Shown here piece by piece: positions 15,928 to 24,533 of a stretch of 64,000 nt of DNA (the stretch's first letter is position 1; the number at the start of each line of letters is the position of its first letter). Made by a program: the position numbers and the translations under genes. The notes under the pieces were generated by a model. It was not told where the DNA came from. It saw only the letters and a program-made list of their open reading frames with translations, and did no database searches. Source of the DNA: JANLUX01 sp031366005 (GTDB taxonomy: Bacteria; Bacteroidota; Bacteroidia; AKYH767-A; OLB10); NCBI GenBank assembly GCA_031366005.1, contig JANLZB010000026.1:1-64000 (forward strand), written 5' to 3'.

Positions 15928-17142
15928 ATGAAAAAATCCTTCTCTTATCTAAAAATTGTAATAATCAGCTTCCTGTTTATTGCTCAGTCTTTTACAAAAG
16001 CAACAGCAGAAAATGATGATAAGACCGGGATTAAATTCCGTTCGCTTACATTAGAACAAGCAATTGTTGCTGCCAAAGCAGAAAACAAAAAAGTATTTAT
16101 TCATGGCTTTGCAGATTGGTGTCACTACTGCATGTATATGAAAGACAGTGTGTATATTGATAAGGAGGTAGGTGATTTTTACAATGCCAATTTTGTGTGT
16201 CTTAAAATAGATATGGAAAAAGAAGGCAAAGAGATTAATAAAACAATCAAGAGTCATACATTCCCAACTTTTCTTTTTTATGATTCCAATGGAGAACTAA
16301 TTCACCGTGCTGCAGGCCGCAGATATAAACAACCTTTTTTGGAACTTGGAAGAGAAGCACTTGATCCAAGACGCCAGATGCGTTATTATAAAAACAGGTA
16401 TGATTCAGCAACGGCAACTCCTGCCGAGGTGCAATTTTATTTCAGGATGCAGGAAATTGCAGGTATGGATGCACAACTTATGATTGATGACTATCTAAAA
16501 AAACAATCTGATGCTGATTTTACAAATGCAAACAACTGGAGGATTATTTATGATATAATTAAAGATCCTACTTTAACCATAATGCAAAGAATACTTGCTC
16601 ACAAAAAAGAATTTGAAGCAAAATATACTGCGGACAGTATCAACAATAAACTTATCAATTTATATAATTCATACCTGACTGGTTATGTTCAGCGGCTGGA
16701 CTCTGTTGGATTTGAGGCAGCAAAAAGACAAGTGCTTAACACCAAGAATCTTGATATAGCACCAAAAATTGTGGCTTATGCAGATCTGAATAAATTAAAA
16801 ATGAAATCAGACTGGGACGGTTATAAAGTGGCTGGTAAAAAATTTGTTGAGCAGTATGCTATGGATGATTTTCGCAGACTCATAGAAGTTGCACAGGTTT
16901 ATTACGATCATTTTTATTCTGATAAAGAAGTGTTAGCGCAAGCCGAACAATGGGCAATGAAATCAGTTAGCATAGCAGATTTATATAAAGGAAATCATCT
17001 TCTGGCTTCTATTAATGTTATGCTTGGTAATAAAGAACAGGCATTGAAATATGCCAACCATGCTGTTGAAGTAGCCAAGCTATACAATAATGATTATAAG
17101 CAAACAATGTTGTTGCTTGACAGGATTCAGACAATGCCATAA
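15928..17142 (+). CDS. exported thioredoxin-fold protein with helical C-terminal extension
   Basis: The protein has 404 residues. Residues 1-28 form a signal peptide. A thioredoxin-like domain follows with redox motif WCHYC (C65 and C68) and the cis-proline segment TFPTFLFYDSNG at about residues 111-122. The motif resembles that of DUF255/thioredoxin_7 proteins rather than classical CGPC thioredoxin. Residues from about 150 to the end are helical and TPR-like, with ANHAVEVAKLYNNDYKQ near the C-terminus. It probably acts in periplasmic disulfide reduction or cytochrome maturation (inference). No partner reductase is adjacent. A terminator follows. Confidence 0.82.
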   Translation: MKKSFSYLKIVIISFLFIAQSFTKATAENDDKTGIKFRSLTLEQAIVAAKAENKKVFIHGFADWCHYCMYMKDSVYIDKEVGDFYNANFVCLKIDMEKEGKEINKTIKSHTFPTFLFYDSNGELIHRAAGRRYKQPFLELGREALDPRRQMRYYKNRYDSATATPAEVQFYFRMQEIAGMDAQLMIDDYLKKQSDADFTNANNWRIIYDIIKDPTLTIMQRILAHKKEFEAKYTADSINNKLINLYNSYLTGYVQRLDSVGFEAAKRQVLNTKNLDIAPKIVAYADLNKLKMKSDWDGYKVAGKKFVEQYAMDDFRRLIEVAQVYYDHFYSDKEVLAQAEQWAMKSVSIADLYKGNHLLASINVMLGNKEQALKYANHAVEVAKLYNNDYKQTMLLLDRIQTMP

Positions 17143-17166
17143 ATAATTATTTGATTTTGACATTAG

Positions 17167-17194
17167 AAAAGCTGCAATCATCATGCAGCTTTTT
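17167..17194. terminator. intrinsic terminator between convergent genes
   Basis: AAAAGCTGCA (17167-17176) pairs with TGCAGCTTTT (17184-17193), followed by a T tract. It serves the thioredoxin-like gene and, read on the other strand, the amidohydrolase gene. Confidence 0.82.
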
Positions 17195-18922
17195 TTATTG
17201 CCGTTTGTAAACCTGCTCACCATTTATATAGGTTGATAAAACTTTAACACCAAATATTTTTTCTGAAGAGCATTTCATAATATCATCATCAAGAATTACA
17301 AAGTCAGCAAACTTTCCTTTCTCTAAACTGCCTTTTTCTTTTTCTTCAAAAGATGCGTATGCTGCCCATATTGTCATTCCTCTTAATGCTTCTTCACGTG
17401 ATAATGCATTGGAAGTTTGAAATCCATCAGCTGGAAAATTTTTCTGATCCTTACGAACAACTGCTGCATAAAACCCGAATAGAGGATTAATGTCTTCAAC
17501 AGGAAAATCGCTTCCGGTTGCAATAAAATTATTTTGCTTCAGCAATTGTTGATATGCATACGCATCTATTATTCTTTCTTTTCCCAAACGTTCTTCTGCC
17601 CAATACATATCTGACGTGGCATGTGTAGGTTGCACGGATGGGATGATGGAATATTTTCCAAACAAATCAAAATCATTTTCGTTCACCACCTGGCAATGTT
17701 CTATTCTCCAGCGCCTGTCATTTTTTCCTTTTAATACTTCTCCATAAATATTCAACATTAAACGATTTGCAGAATCACCAATGGCATGTGTGCATAGCTG
17801 GAATCCGTGATCATAAATTTCTTTAGCAGCAGTTTTTAAATAATTAACATCGTGAAGCATGGTACCGTAATAGAATGGTTTATCACTATATGGTTGTAGC
17901 AGACACGCACCACGTGAGCCAAGAGCACCATCACCATAAATTTTAAATGAACAAATATTTAAACGATCTGTTTTGTATTTCCCATTCCTGAAATAATAAT
18001 TTTTATTTACATCATTATAAATAGTCATTACATAAAGTCTGATTTTTAAGCGATTTGCTTTTTGTAATGAATCCAATATCTCTATGCTATCACGATCAAG
18101 GCCTGCATCACAGACAGTAGTCAGGCCAACTGAAAAACAATTTTTTTGTCCTTGTAATAATGCTTCCGTTTTTAATTGTTTGCTGAATGGAGGAACATGT
18201 TTGCGCATACTATCCACAGCGTTATCAATAATAATTCCGGTCGGCTTATTATTTTTTAATTCAACTACGCCACCAGGAATAACAGTTTGAGCATTTATTC
18301 CTGCAATATCCAATGCTTTTTGATTTACTAAAACAGCATGACCATCTACACGCGTTAAATACACAGGTGTGATAGGAAACAAATTATCCAACAAAGTTTT
18401 ATCCGGAAAGTTTTTATCATTCCAATCATTTTGATCCCATCCTCTGCCAATAATCCAACTGAATTTATTTGTTTGCGAAAAAGATTTTACTTTTTCAATT
18501 ACTTCAGGAAAAGACTTTGTTCCATAAACATTACAGCTTAACAGATCAGTTGAATATTGATAAAAATGAGAATGTGCATCAATAAACCCCGGATAAACAT
18601 ATTTACCATGCAGGTCAACTTTTTCTTTTGCTTCAAATTTTTGTATCTCTACACTACTTCCTGTTGCAATAATTTTTCCTTCTCTCACAGCAAATGCTTG
18701 TACAACAGAAAAATTACTGTCAACGGTGTAAACTGTTCCATTGTAGTAAATAGTATCTGCAATTTTGGTATTCGTCATATTGCAGGAATATAAAAACGTT
18801 AGGGCGGCAACAAGCCAGTGAAGAGAGATGTCTCGTACCTCAGCATACCAAGCGAGTATGATCTTTGTCATGCCGGGGTACGAAGCATCTCTCATTATTT
18901 TAATACAACTTTTTGTTTTCAT
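17195..18922 (-). CDS. amidohydrolase family 3 protein, probable lipoprotein (YtcJ-like)
   Basis: The protein has 575 residues and belongs to the amidohydrolase_3 branch of the metal-dependent hydrolases. Visible features are the HSHF metal motif after YPGFIDA, the GRGWDQNDW loop, LCTHAIGDSANR, RIEHCQVV and the ATGSDFPVED segment near the C-terminal half. Substrates are cyclic amides or imides in related enzymes; here the substrate is unknown. The hydrophobic segment LVAALTFLYSC followed by NMTN is a lipobox, so the mature protein is probably lipidated at that cysteine. About 24 residues of the N-terminus are encoded by a palindromic repeat at 18823-18893. The start overlaps the upstream gene's stop by 4 bases (ATGA). 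If the repeat is recent, the ancestral signal peptide was shorter. Confidence 0.85.
   Translation of the reverse strand: MKTKSCIKIMRDASYPGMTKIILAWYAEVRDISLHWLVAALTFLYSCNMTNTKIADTIYYNGTVYTVDSNFSVVQAFAVREGKIIATGSSVEIQKFEAKEKVDLHGKYVYPGFIDAHSHFYQYSTDLLSCNVYGTKSFPEVIEKVKSFSQTNKFSWIIGRGWDQNDWNDKNFPDKTLLDNLFPITPVYLTRVDGHAVLVNQKALDIAGINAQTVIPGGVVELKNNKPTGIIIDNAVDSMRKHVPPFSKQLKTEALLQGQKNCFSVGLTTVCDAGLDRDSIEILDSLQKANRLKIRLYVMTIYNDVNKNYYFRNGKYKTDRLNICSFKIYGDGALGSRGACLLQPYSDKPFYYGTMLHDVNYLKTAAKEIYDHGFQLCTHAIGDSANRLMLNIYGEVLKGKNDRRWRIEHCQVVNENDFDLFGKYSIIPSVQPTHATSDMYWAEERLGKERIIDAYAYQQLLKQNNFIATGSDFPVEDINPLFGFYAAVVRKDQKNFPADGFQTSNALSREEALRGMTIWAAYASFEEKEKGSLEKGKFADFVILDDDIMKCSSEKIFGVKVLSTYINGEQVYKRQ
18823..18893. 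repeat. palindromic repeat inside the amidohydrolase signal peptide
   Basis: The left arm begins GAGAGATG at 18823 and the right arm ends CATCTCTC at 18893. The arms pair at about 18 of 23 inner positions (CTCGTACC/GGTACGAA core). On the coding (minus) strand it spells the residues MRDASYPGMTK...AEVRDIS between MKTKSCIKI and the hydrophobic segment. Confidence 0.8.
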
Positions 18923-20382
18923 AAAAGTTCAAATATTTTACATTTTTTATTTTGCCAAATAAGTTTGTAATGGAATGATTCAGCTTGAACCAATTGAAGA
19001 ATATTTTCTCCTGATACTTTTTCAACATAAAGCAAATACTTTACCTGATATTTACTCAGCATTTTTTTTAATTGCAATAAAGAAAGATTATCGCGTGCTG
19101 GAACACAACGCCTGTCAGCGTAAAGCATAAACGCATGATGTTTCGTGAAAGCATACATTTTTTCTTTTGGCAAAGTGGTTTTAATAAATTCAAAAGCAGA
19201 AACGACAGTGGGTTTATAAGGTCCTTCCTGAATTTGGCCTTGCTTCTGAAAAATATTTTGCAGATTAATTTTATAAGTCAACAACAGAATGATCGGAATA
19301 ATATAAATTTTGAAACTGTTTAATTTATACGAAGGCAGCTGGATACTTTTCAATCCTTCTATCTGGTATAACAATAGCATTGGAAAAACAGGCATCAAAA
19401 AACGAATTGCAGCCGAATTGGATGGATACATAAACATTGTACCGAGGTAAATGAGAAAAAACCAATCCTCTGCATTTATTTTTCTTCGGAGACTGATAAT
19501 AAAACCAATACATGCAATCACAACCATGAATGATTTCAGCAGGAGATTTGCAAATCCCCAGATTTCCTGTTCATAAATTAATGTATAAACAAAAGTGTAA
19601 TAATGTATGGTATCAAGTAAGCGGGTATGATCAATTAATGCGGAAATAAAAGAATAGGAGTTCCAGCTTTCAATCGTGTTTCGTAAGAAAATAAAATTCA
19701 GCGTAAGAAAAATTACAATAGATAATATAGAAAATAACAATGGTTGCCTGATAAAATTTGTGATATTTCTCCTGTTAGATTTATTGGTAAACCAGAATAA
19801 AAAATAAACAGGAATGATTAACACAGCAATCAATCTGAATGAAATCATAAGTCCTGTTAAAATGCTGAGGAGAATAACTTGTTTTGTTGATAAGGATCGT
19901 TTGACAACATCAAAAAATAAAAAAAGCAAAATGATAAACGGAAAATCAGAAAGTATTGCAAGTTTTAACTGAAGAAACTGAGGATTGTAAATCATGGTGC
20001 ATGCCCACAATAGTGAAGGAAGAAATGAAATTATCTGTCGTAAAAACCGGAATACAAGCAATGCCATCACATAATAACATGCTGACATTAAACATGAAAA
20101 AACAAACATATTGTTTCCAAAAAAATAATAAAACGGTGCTAACAATAGTGGTAATCCAACAGGGCGTGTGGGAGGACCTAATACAGGATAATATTCTTTA
20201 TCAACTATCGCATAAGTAGTTTGTGGGTTTCCTTCCACAATGCATTTTGCCTGTAAGATATACTGTGCAAAATCATCACCCCAATCATGAGAAGAGCTCA
20301 CATTAATAAAAAGCACAGGAGCAAAAACAAACAAAACAATGATCCATTGCTTCCAACTTGTTTTTGTTGATGGCAATGGCAT
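18919..20382 (-). CDS. polytopic membrane glycosyltransferase (GT39/PMT-like), paralogue of the 4143-5612 protein
   Basis: The protein has 487 residues and about 11 hydrophobic helices. The acidic loop motif HDWGDDFAQYILQAK near residue 32 and the loop VLGPPTRPVGLPLLLAPFYY near residue 67 correspond to the first loops of the protein at 4143-5612, so the two are paralogues that have diverged strongly. It is expected to be a GT-C enzyme using lipid-linked sugars. It precedes the amidohydrolase gene with an ATGA overlap, so the two are co-transcribed, although no functional link is obvious. Confidence 0.78.
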   Translation of the reverse strand: MPLPSTKTSWKQWIIVLFVFAPVLFINVSSSHDWGDDFAQYILQAKCIVEGNPQTTYAIVDKEYYPVLGPPTRPVGLPLLLAPFYYFFGNNMFVFSCLMSACYYVMALLVFRFLRQIISFLPSLLWACTMIYNPQFLQLKLAILSDFPFIILLFLFFDVVKRSLSTKQVILLSILTGLMISFRLIAVLIIPVYFLFWFTNKSNRRNITNFIRQPLLFSILSIVIFLTLNFIFLRNTIESWNSYSFISALIDHTRLLDTIHYYTFVYTLIYEQEIWGFANLLLKSFMVVIACIGFIISLRRKINAEDWFFLIYLGTMFMYPSNSAAIRFLMPVFPMLLLYQIEGLKSIQLPSYKLNSFKIYIIPIILLLTYKINLQNIFQKQGQIQEGPYKPTVVSAFEFIKTTLPKEKMYAFTKHHAFMLYADRRCVPARDNLSLLQLKKMLSKYQVKYLLYVEKVSGENILQLVQAESFHYKLIWQNKKCKIFELL

Positions 20383-20389
20383 CTATAAA

Positions 20390-21154
20390 CTATTTATGTT
20401 CTTTTTTTATCAGGTAAGAAGTATTCGCCTGTGCCAACGGAGTTATTACAATATCATTCAGCACAACATGCGGTGGACGGCTTGCCGCGAAATAAACAAC
20501 CTCCGCAATATCTTCAGCCTGTAAGGGATCATAACCCAGATAAGGAGTTTTTGCACGGTCAGCATCTCCTTTAAAACGCACGAGTGAAAATTCAGTTTCA
20601 GCAGCACCGGGATTTATTGCTGTCACTTTAATTCCATGTGGCAACAAATCAATGCGCATAGATTTTGAAATGGCATCCACAGCAAATTTTGTAGCGCAAT
20701 AAATATTGCCACGATGATAAGCTTCTTTTCCTGCTATTGATCCAATGTTTATGATGTGACCTTTATTCTGCTCTATCATCCATGGCATTACAACTTTTGA
20801 AACATACAGCAATCCCTTCACGTTGGTATCAATCATTACATCCCAATCATCCACATCACCTTCCTGTATGGTGGAAAGACCTTGAGCAAGGCCTGCATTA
20901 TTCACTAAGACATCAATTTTTTTCCATTCGTGCGGAAGCGAGTTTAAAGCAGTTTCCACTTCGTTGCGTTTGCGCACATCAAAAGGAAGTGTGAAGACCT
21001 TTGTTTCAAAAGTTTTTTTTATTTCTTCTTCAAGTGCTGCCAGGCGATCCCTTCTTCTTCCGTTAAGAATCACATCGTATCCATGCGCTGCAAATTTTAT
21101 TGCGATTGCTTTACCGAATCCTGCCGTGGCTCCTGTGATTAATACAATTCCCAT
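20390..21154 (-). CDS. NADP-dependent short-chain dehydrogenase (YdfG-like)
   Basis: This classical SDR has 254 residues, the TGATAGFGKAIA cofactor motif at residues 7-18, NNAG at about residue 87, and catalytic serine and YxxxK (YCATK) at about residues 142 and 155. The C-terminal region with VKVTAINPGAAETEFSLVRF-type sequence matches YdfG-like 3-hydroxy acid/serine dehydrogenases that use NADP. It follows the permease gene after a single-base gap (21155), so it is probably co-transcribed and possibly acts on an imported amino acid (inference). Confidence 0.85.
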   Translation of the reverse strand: MGIVLITGATAGFGKAIAIKFAAHGYDVILNGRRRDRLAALEEEIKKTFETKVFTLPFDVRKRNEVETALNSLPHEWKKIDVLVNNAGLAQGLSTIQEGDVDDWDVMIDTNVKGLLYVSKVVMPWMIEQNKGHIINIGSIAGKEAYHRGNIYCATKFAVDAISKSMRIDLLPHGIKVTAINPGAAETEFSLVRFKGDADRAKTPYLGYDPLQAEDIAEVVYFAASRPPHVVLNDIVITPLAQANTSYLIKKEHK

Positions 21155-21155
21155 A

Positions 21156-23081
21156 TCAAATATTTGTTGTTTTGTTCAGGTTTAATTTACTGTTACGATA
21201 TCCATAAGAAAAATAAATAGCTAAGCCAATGAAAAGCCAGATGGTAAATCCAATCCAGTTTTTTAATTCAATTTGCGCCATCATATAAAGACAACTTACC
21301 ACTCCAAGTACAGGAATGAGTGAAAGATTTTGCGTTACTGAAAGAATAGTAAGTACAATACAGACCATAATAAAAATCCACATCGGTATTTTATGTTTGA
21401 AAAGATCCCATCCACGCTCTACTTTTTTCTCCTCATTGACAGGAATTGATGCAAGAAATTTTGAGTACGTATCATCACTCATCCGCCCAAGGTATGCATC
21501 AAGATCATTATTAGCAATCTTAAGATTAAGGTTGTCAGTTTGCACCACATAATTTTTTACTGCATCCACTTCATTCTTCTCCAGGCCACTGATAAAATCT
21601 GTTTTGGGTACGGTGACAGGAGAATTAAAAATAAAAGATTTTGTTTCCTGACTTTTATAATTAAATGCAAGAACCAACGTAAGGATAAACAATGCAGGTA
21701 CAATTAATTTTCCATTGATATAAGGTGTTTTAAATTTTCCTCTTGGAATATCAGTTTTATTTTGCAGCATTAAAACTCCGCCACACACAAGTACAAAAGC
21801 AAACAAAGTTCCGATACTGCATAAGTCTGTAACGATGGTGAGATTCAAAAATAATGAGGGGATTGCAACAAGAAATCCTGTAACAATAGTTGAAAAAGAA
21901 GGAGTACGGTACTTAGGATGAATCTTTGAAAATATTTTCGGCAACAATCCATCACGGCTCATGCTCATCCATATTCTTGGCTGACCTAATTGAAAAACCA
22001 ACAACACACTTGCCATTGCAAAAATTGCACTCACACCAATGATTGCACTCATCCATTTTAAATTCAATTCTCCAAACACAAATGCTAATGGATCACCTAC
22101 CGCTAATTTATCATACTTAACCATTCCTGTAAGAACCAATGCAATCAATACATAAAGAATAGTACAGATAATGATGGACCACATCATTCCTCTCGGCAAA
22201 TCACGCTGTGGATTTTTACATTCCTCAGCTGTAGTGGATATTGCATCAAAGCCGATGTAAGCAAAAAACACTGCGGAAACGCCTTTCAGGATACCTCCGA
22301 TACCGTGTGGTGTAAAAGGATGCCAGTTGTCAGTGTTTACATAAAAAGCTCCTACTGCAATTACCAATAATACGATGGATAATTTAACAACCACCATTAA
22401 ATTACTTGCGTTGCGTGATTCTTTTATTCCGCGATAAACAAGCGCTGTGATAATAATAATAATACACAATGCAGGTAAATCAGTAACAATATGCAATGGT
22501 CCGATGGAAGGTGATGTTGTCCATGCTTTAAATGAATTTTGCAGTGATGATGGCAGATTAGAAAAATCTTTTCCGCTGTGCATAAGTATGCTTGCTTCCT
22601 TAAATCCTTTGCTGGCTGTTAGGTAATCCATCTGCAGCCATTGCGGAATATGGATGTTCATGCTATCCAGCAATCCTGTAAAATAATCACTCCATGAAAT
22701 GGCAACAGTAATATTTCCAATGCCGTATTCCATGATTAATGCCCAACCTATAATCCACGCAAACAATTCACCAAACGCAACATAAGAATAAGTATATGCA
22801 CTCCCTGACACAGGAACCATGCTTGCAAATTCTGCATAACAAAATGCGGCAAAGCTACAGGCAATGGCAGTAAAAATGAAAAGAAAAATTACTCCTGGTC
22901 CACCGTCAGCGCTTGCCTGACCTATCGTACTGAAAATACCAGCTCCAACAATGGCTGCAATACCAAATGCGGTTAGGTCGCGAACGCCAAGATGCTTATG
23001 CATTTTATGCACTCCGTCAGCATCATCTTTTTCAACCTGCTTTAATATTGAGTGAACAGTTTTCTTTCGTAGAAGACTCAT
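21156..23081 (-). CDS. APC-superfamily amino acid permease with an unusual internal hydrophilic insert
   Basis: The transporter has 641 residues and about 14 hydrophobic helices. The N-terminal motif TAFGIAAIVGAGIFSTIGQAS at about residue 36 is the substrate- and ion-binding unwound TM1 of the APC fold, and the family is cationic amino acid transporter (CAT)-like. A hydrophilic stretch of about 95 residues (roughly 470-567) lies between late helices, which typical CAT proteins lack. The substrate is unknown. It is followed by the SDR gene in the same operon. An inverted repeat lies upstream at 23166-23230. Confidence 0.87.
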   Translation of the reverse strand: MSLLRKKTVHSILKQVEKDDADGVHKMHKHLGVRDLTAFGIAAIVGAGIFSTIGQASADGGPGVIFLFIFTAIACSFAAFCYAEFASMVPVSGSAYTYSYVAFGELFAWIIGWALIMEYGIGNITVAISWSDYFTGLLDSMNIHIPQWLQMDYLTASKGFKEASILMHSGKDFSNLPSSLQNSFKAWTTSPSIGPLHIVTDLPALCIIIIITALVYRGIKESRNASNLMVVVKLSIVLLVIAVGAFYVNTDNWHPFTPHGIGGILKGVSAVFFAYIGFDAISTTAEECKNPQRDLPRGMMWSIIICTILYVLIALVLTGMVKYDKLAVGDPLAFVFGELNLKWMSAIIGVSAIFAMASVLLVFQLGQPRIWMSMSRDGLLPKIFSKIHPKYRTPSFSTIVTGFLVAIPSLFLNLTIVTDLCSIGTLFAFVLVCGGVLMLQNKTDIPRGKFKTPYINGKLIVPALFILTLVLAFNYKSQETKSFIFNSPVTVPKTDFISGLEKNEVDAVKNYVVQTDNLNLKIANNDLDAYLGRMSDDTYSKFLASIPVNEEKKVERGWDLFKHKIPMWIFIMVCIVLTILSVTQNLSLIPVLGVVSCLYMMAQIELKNWIGFTIWLFIGLAIYFSYGYRNSKLNLNKTTNI

Positions 23082-23165
23082 AAGAGGGGAAGAATTTCTT
23101 TTACAAAGAAAACAGAAAAAATGGAATAGGCGTTCAGATTTGCTTTTGGTGTTGTCCGTTGCAGC

Positions 23166-23230
23166 CGTTGTTGGAGTTTTCTAAAACAACTAGCTTCCTA
23201 AAGGGATTGTTGGAGAAAACTCCAACAACG
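23166..23230. repeat. inverted repeat with perfect 17-bp arms
   Basis: CGTTGTTGGAGTTTTCT (23166-23182) pairs exactly with 23214-23230 across a 31-base loop. Within the loop there is also a GTTGG that extends the motif. It sits between the divergently arranged ends of the permease and the 424-residue membrane protein genes and could act as a terminator for the latter gene's operon or as a REP/MITE. Confidence 0.85.
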
Positions 23231-23258
23231 ACACCGAGGCATCTTGAACTTTAGACTT

Positions 23259-24533
23259 TCAACCTGAAACTTTCTTATCAACTTTTTTCCCTATAACAAT
23301 TGCAATACCCATAAACAATAACCCTGGGACTTTATAACGAACAATTGATCCCACAACAGGAGTTGTTAAACCGATAACAATAAACAAAGCAATACAAAAG
23401 CAAAGGCTGAATGCAAACACCGGATTATACTTTAATGTAATTCGATCTAATTTTAAAATCATCCAAACAAAAAGAACAATGAATAAGATATTTTCAAGTG
23501 CAGAAAAATAATACAATGGGTTTTTACATTCCCATAAATAAGGTTGAGAAAGTGTTAACCAAAACGCTTCAGGACTTCGTTTAATAACGCTAACCGATGA
23601 AGGAGCAAAAGGAACGCGATTAATTAAACTGTTAGCATGATAATACACAGCATTTTTCCAGTATATAATTTGTTTATCGTATAACAATTGTGCAATATCA
23701 AATTGCGGAAAAACTTTTCTTAACTGAAATCCAATAGTGATTGCTACACAATAACAAACGGTAAACAGCAATGTGCAATATAAATTTTTGTATCGCGGGT
23801 AAATGCACCATGCAATGAGTCCGGGAATAAAAAGCAATAGAATATAGTTACGGGTAAAAAATAAAAGAGCGAATGAAATAATAAATAAGAAAATATTTTT
23901 TGTAGTAAGCTTATTATTTAACAAATGAAATCGCCATAACACAAATCCCATAGAAAATAATTGTAATGGTTCCTTCATTAATCCTGATCCCCATAATAAA
24001 ACAGAAGGTACGCAAAAAATTGCAAGTGCAATTAGTTTTCGTTTTTGTTGAGAATAAAATGAAGCAACACGAAATATCATCATCAATCCGCATAAGCTGA
24101 TAAAACTCATAAAGAGCACATGTACTTCATAAAAACCAAAAGAAAAAATCCGGAAAAGTGAATTTATGCGAATCAAAGTCTGGTTATCATTGTAGAAAGT
24201 ATTGTAACCTCCATCAAACCAAACATAAAGTTTATTATAAACCTGATGCAATGCAGGATCGTTTGAATCAATTGCTGAAATAATTTTTAAATATTGAATA
24301 GGATGTTCAAACAATAATTTTTGCAATACATTAACATCGTGTAGGTAAGCAAATGTATCTCCCGAATGATAATACGAACCATAGATCCATCCTACTAATA
24401 ATCCGCATAAAAATTTTAATAAAAAGATGACTATCAGAAAAGCATAACTTGGAAATACTGTTTTGAATAACTGATTTTTTTTAATGAAAACACATAACAG
24501 AATAAAATAACAAACAACTAAAAACCATTTCAT
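23259..24533 (-). CDS. polytopic membrane protein of unknown family (paralogue of the next gene)
   Basis: The protein has 424 residues and about 10 hydrophobic helices. No catalytic motif I can name is present, but two motifs recur in the neighbouring paralogue: PSVLLWGSGLMKE at about residue 175, and LTTPVVGSIVRYKVPG at about residue 395. The acidic/aromatic pattern after the second helix (SGDTFAYLHD) recalls lipid-sugar transferases of the GT-C type, but this is only an analogy. The start ATG overlaps the stop of the upstream gene by 4 bases, showing the pair is one operon. Confidence 0.72.
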   Translation of the reverse strand: MKWFLVVCYFILLCVFIKKNQLFKTVFPSYAFLIVIFLLKFLCGLLVGWIYGSYYHSGDTFAYLHDVNVLQKLLFEHPIQYLKIISAIDSNDPALHQVYNKLYVWFDGGYNTFYNDNQTLIRINSLFRIFSFGFYEVHVLFMSFISLCGLMMIFRVASFYSQQKRKLIALAIFCVPSVLLWGSGLMKEPLQLFSMGFVLWRFHLLNNKLTTKNIFLFIISFALLFFTRNYILLLFIPGLIAWCIYPRYKNLYCTLLFTVCYCVAITIGFQLRKVFPQFDIAQLLYDKQIIYWKNAVYYHANSLINRVPFAPSSVSVIKRSPEAFWLTLSQPYLWECKNPLYYFSALENILFIVLFVWMILKLDRITLKYNPVFAFSLCFCIALFIVIGLTTPVVGSIVRYKVPGLLFMGIAIVIGKKVDKKVSG

